Part shown: one piece after another, positions 14,581 through 15,801 of the stretch
Numbering within the stretch: the first letter of the stretch is position 1
Layout: each line of letters opens with the position of its first letter
DNA from: Planctomycetota bacterium
GTDB taxonomy: Bacteria; Planctomycetota; Phycisphaerae; UBA1845; UTPLA1
Assembly: GCA_016712275.1 (NCBI GenBank)
Contig: JADJRI010000061.1
Coordinates: 1 to 15,801 of the forward strand
Direction of reading: 5' to 3'
DNA length: 15,801 nt
Made by a program: the position numbers and the translations under genes
The notes under the pieces: model-generated
The model's input: only the letters and a program-made list of their open reading frames with translations
Databases searched by the model: none
What the model was told of the DNA's origin: nothing

Positions 14581-14610
14581 TTGTCGGCCGGCCGGATTGA
14601 ATCGTACATT
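14581..14610 (+). promoter_or_regulatory. Candidate promoter for riboswitch and Tad-like gene
   Basis: TTGTCG (14581-14586) and TACATT (14605-14610), each 4/6 to the sigma-70 consensus, are 18 bases apart. A start near 14617 would place the transcript end just ahead of the riboswitch. Weak by itself, supported by position. Confidence 0.35.
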
Positions 14611-14623
14611 TCGGCACTTGAAA

Positions 14624-14703
14624 TCCAAGGGCAAACCAGTCGCAAGGCTGGGACGCAAAGCGTTGAGTCCGCCTGACACCCGCGGATTGTCGCGCTGCCC
14701 GGA
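14624..14703 (+). ncRNA. Cyclic-di-GMP-I (GEMM) riboswitch
   Basis: The sequence has the conserved GEMM-I layout. P1 is GGGCA (14629-14633) with TGCCC (14696-14700). AAA follows, then P2 CCAGTC/GGCTGG (14636-14651) capped by the GNRA tetraloop GCAA. The near-invariant GACGCAAAGC is at 14652-14661, and P3 AGTCCGC/GCGGATT (14666-14672 and 14682-14688) carries a 9-base loop. GGGCAAACC...GGGACGCAAAGC is the hallmark of this class, which binds the second messenger c-di-GMP at the P1-P2-P3 junction. It sits about 60 bases ahead of a TadE/G-like gene; pilus and surface genes are known targets of the class. Confidence 0.92.
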
Positions 14704-14749
14704 ACAACGGCGCGGCCGGGTTTCGGATATCGGGGCAGGGCGACTTTTT
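14690..14749 (+). terminator. Riboswitch expression platform: competing terminator
   Basis: TCGCGCTGCCC (14690-14700) can pair with GGGCAGGGCGA (14733-14743), with one mismatch, followed by C and five T (14745-14749). The left arm contains the 3' strand of riboswitch P1 (14696-14700), so P1 and the terminator exclude each other. Ligand binding should hold P1 together and allow read-through, an ON switch. The 32-base loop is long and GC-rich. Confidence 0.7.
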
Positions 14750-14761
14750 GTGAGGTGTTTT

Positions 14762-15801
14762 ATGGGGAATACCCTTGCACGGGCGGTCCATTCGTGCGGC
14801 GTCAAAACCACTTCATCTCCACATCGACATCGATATGCCCGCCGCGGCGCGGTCGTCGTGTGGACGGCGATATCGGCCGTCACCATGATCGGTTTCGCGG
14901 CGCTGGCGATTGACGTCGGGTACATGTATGCCGTGCGCGGCGAGCTGCAACGGACGGCCGATGCCGCCGCCATGGCAGCGGCGAGTCAGCTCACCATCGG
15001 CAATACGCCGGCCGATCGCCGGGCCAATGCCCTGGTGACGGCACAGCTCCTTTCCGCGAAGAACGAATCGGATCGCCGTCCGGTCGAAATCACCGTCAAC
15101 GACGTGGCCTTCGGTTCGTATACCCACAGCCTGAGCACCGGGAAATACACGTTTGTTCCGGACAATTCGGGCAGCCCGTCGGCGGTGCGGGTGACGGCGC
15201 GGCGGCCGGACGTGGGGCTGCTGTTCAGCCGCATCTTCGGATTCACGACGACGGACATCAGCGCGCGGGCGACGGCCGTTTTGCTGCCGCGGGATATTTC
15301 GATCGTGATCGACCTTTCCGGTTCGATGAAGCACGACAGCTATCTTCGGTTTCACGATCAGACGCAGATCAACGCCCGCGACATGTGGTGTTCGCTCGAT
15401 GGGCCCGCGCCTTCGCGACCCTATACGCCGGGGGCCGAAGATGAAACGGAATATGCGAGCGACACGGGGCCGACCGTGGGCGTGATGGACACATGGGGCA
15501 GTCCGATCGATCCGGATACGTACAATGCGACGACCGATCCGGGGCTGTGGTATCTGCCGATGGGACAGACCTGCACGATACCGGCGGTGATTTCAAAGTT
15601 GCAGGCACGCGGGTATACGAGCAGCGACATCACGAAGATCACGGCCTCAACGACGAATACCACGGAATGGCGCAACCGCACTGCGGTGATGATCGGGCTG
15701 GCCGAGTGGACGCCGAGCAGCTCGACCGATACGACCGTCGGCAGCACCGAAATGACGTGGAAGCCGTATCCGCCCTACCGCATTACCTGGGCGTGGACGG
15801 A
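14762..15801 (+). CDS. TadE/TadG-like Flp pilus protein with VWA domain, 3' end missing
   Basis: ATG 14762 has GAGG (14752-14755) upstream; the frame stays open to the window end, giving 346 residues so far. After a short basic N-terminus, ARRGAVVVWTAISAVTMIGF and the following AALAIDVGYMYAVRGELQRTADAAAMAAA (about 26-74) form the single membrane helix and helical extension of TadE/TadG pseudopilins. A beta-rich segment follows. A von Willebrand A domain then starts with DISIVIDLSGSM; its MIDAS residues are Asp184, Ser186 and Ser188. TadG-type proteins with VWA domains are envelope components of Flp/Tad pilus systems. The upstream c-di-GMP riboswitch and terminator imply that the gene is expressed when c-di-GMP is high. 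Further tad genes may lie beyond the window. Confidence 0.85.
   Translation, partial: MGNTLARAVHSCGVKTTSSPHRHRYARRGAVVVWTAISAVTMIGFAALAIDVGYMYAVRGELQRTADAAAMAAASQLTIGNTPADRRANALVTAQLLSAKNESDRRPVEITVNDVAFGSYTHSLSTGKYTFVPDNSGSPSAVRVTARRPDVGLLFSRIFGFTTTDISARATAVLLPRDISIVIDLSGSMKHDSYLRFHDQTQINARDMWCSLDGPAPSRPYTPGAEDETEYASDTGPTVGVMDTWGSPIDPDTYNATTDPGLWYLPMGQTCTIPAVISKLQARGYTSSDITKITASTTNTTEWRNRTAVMIGLAEWTPSSSTDTTVGSTEMTWKPYPPYRITWAWT

Noticed and set aside
13739..14791. Several open frames of 80-160 codons on both strands
   Set aside because: They consist of translated repeats and hairpins, with no ribosome sites and no domain.

Overview
The window looks like chromosomal DNA of a GC-rich environmental bacterium, most likely a planctomycete (Phycisphaerae-like). 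This is inferred, not proven. The pointers are a zinc-ribbon membrane protein with the C-x2-CGYDL / C-x2-CG pattern common in that phylum, RHS proteins carrying a dockerin-like calcium loop, a secreted protein with a Cys-Gly/hydrophobic/Arg C-terminal anchor, a pyrophosphate-type phosphofructokinase, and STAS/RsbW-like regulators.

Layout. 1-4137 (+): the end of an LPP20-like gene, two tiny lipoprotein genes, and an 865-residue secreted protein of unknown function closed by a strong terminator. 4269-5794 (-): a selenocysteine tRNA (selC) and a partner-switching set of STAS protein, RsbW-like anti-sigma kinase and second STAS protein; the first-transcribed STAS gene is frameshifted. 6363-7744 (+): a PPi-dependent phosphofructokinase gene broken by two single-base insertions. 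8171-8258: an 8-bp tandem repeat.

8346-13605 (-): the most unusual part, a row of three incomplete RHS modules. Two of them end in different cysteine-rich C-terminal tips, each followed by a small gene (a SNase-like lipoprotein; a zinc-ribbon membrane protein). The third is only an RHS stub. An IS4-type transposase remnant lies between modules. The RHS cores are close to each other in sequence while tips and follower genes differ and look AT-richer, as expected of polymorphic-toxin or exported-tip cassettes shuffled by recombination in the shared core. No full-length RHS gene is in the window.

13606-14580: no gene, but a dense cluster of hairpins and direct repeats. 14581-15801 (+): a candidate promoter, a cyclic-di-GMP-I (GEMM) riboswitch whose P1 strand overlaps a terminator, and then a TadE/TadG-like pseudopilin with a von Willebrand A domain that runs off the window. 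This implies c-di-GMP control of a Flp/Tad-type surface system.

Several single-base frame breaks fall in otherwise well conserved genes (pfp twice, STAS once, possibly the zinc-ribbon protein). Errors in the underlying sequence are at least as likely as genuine decay.
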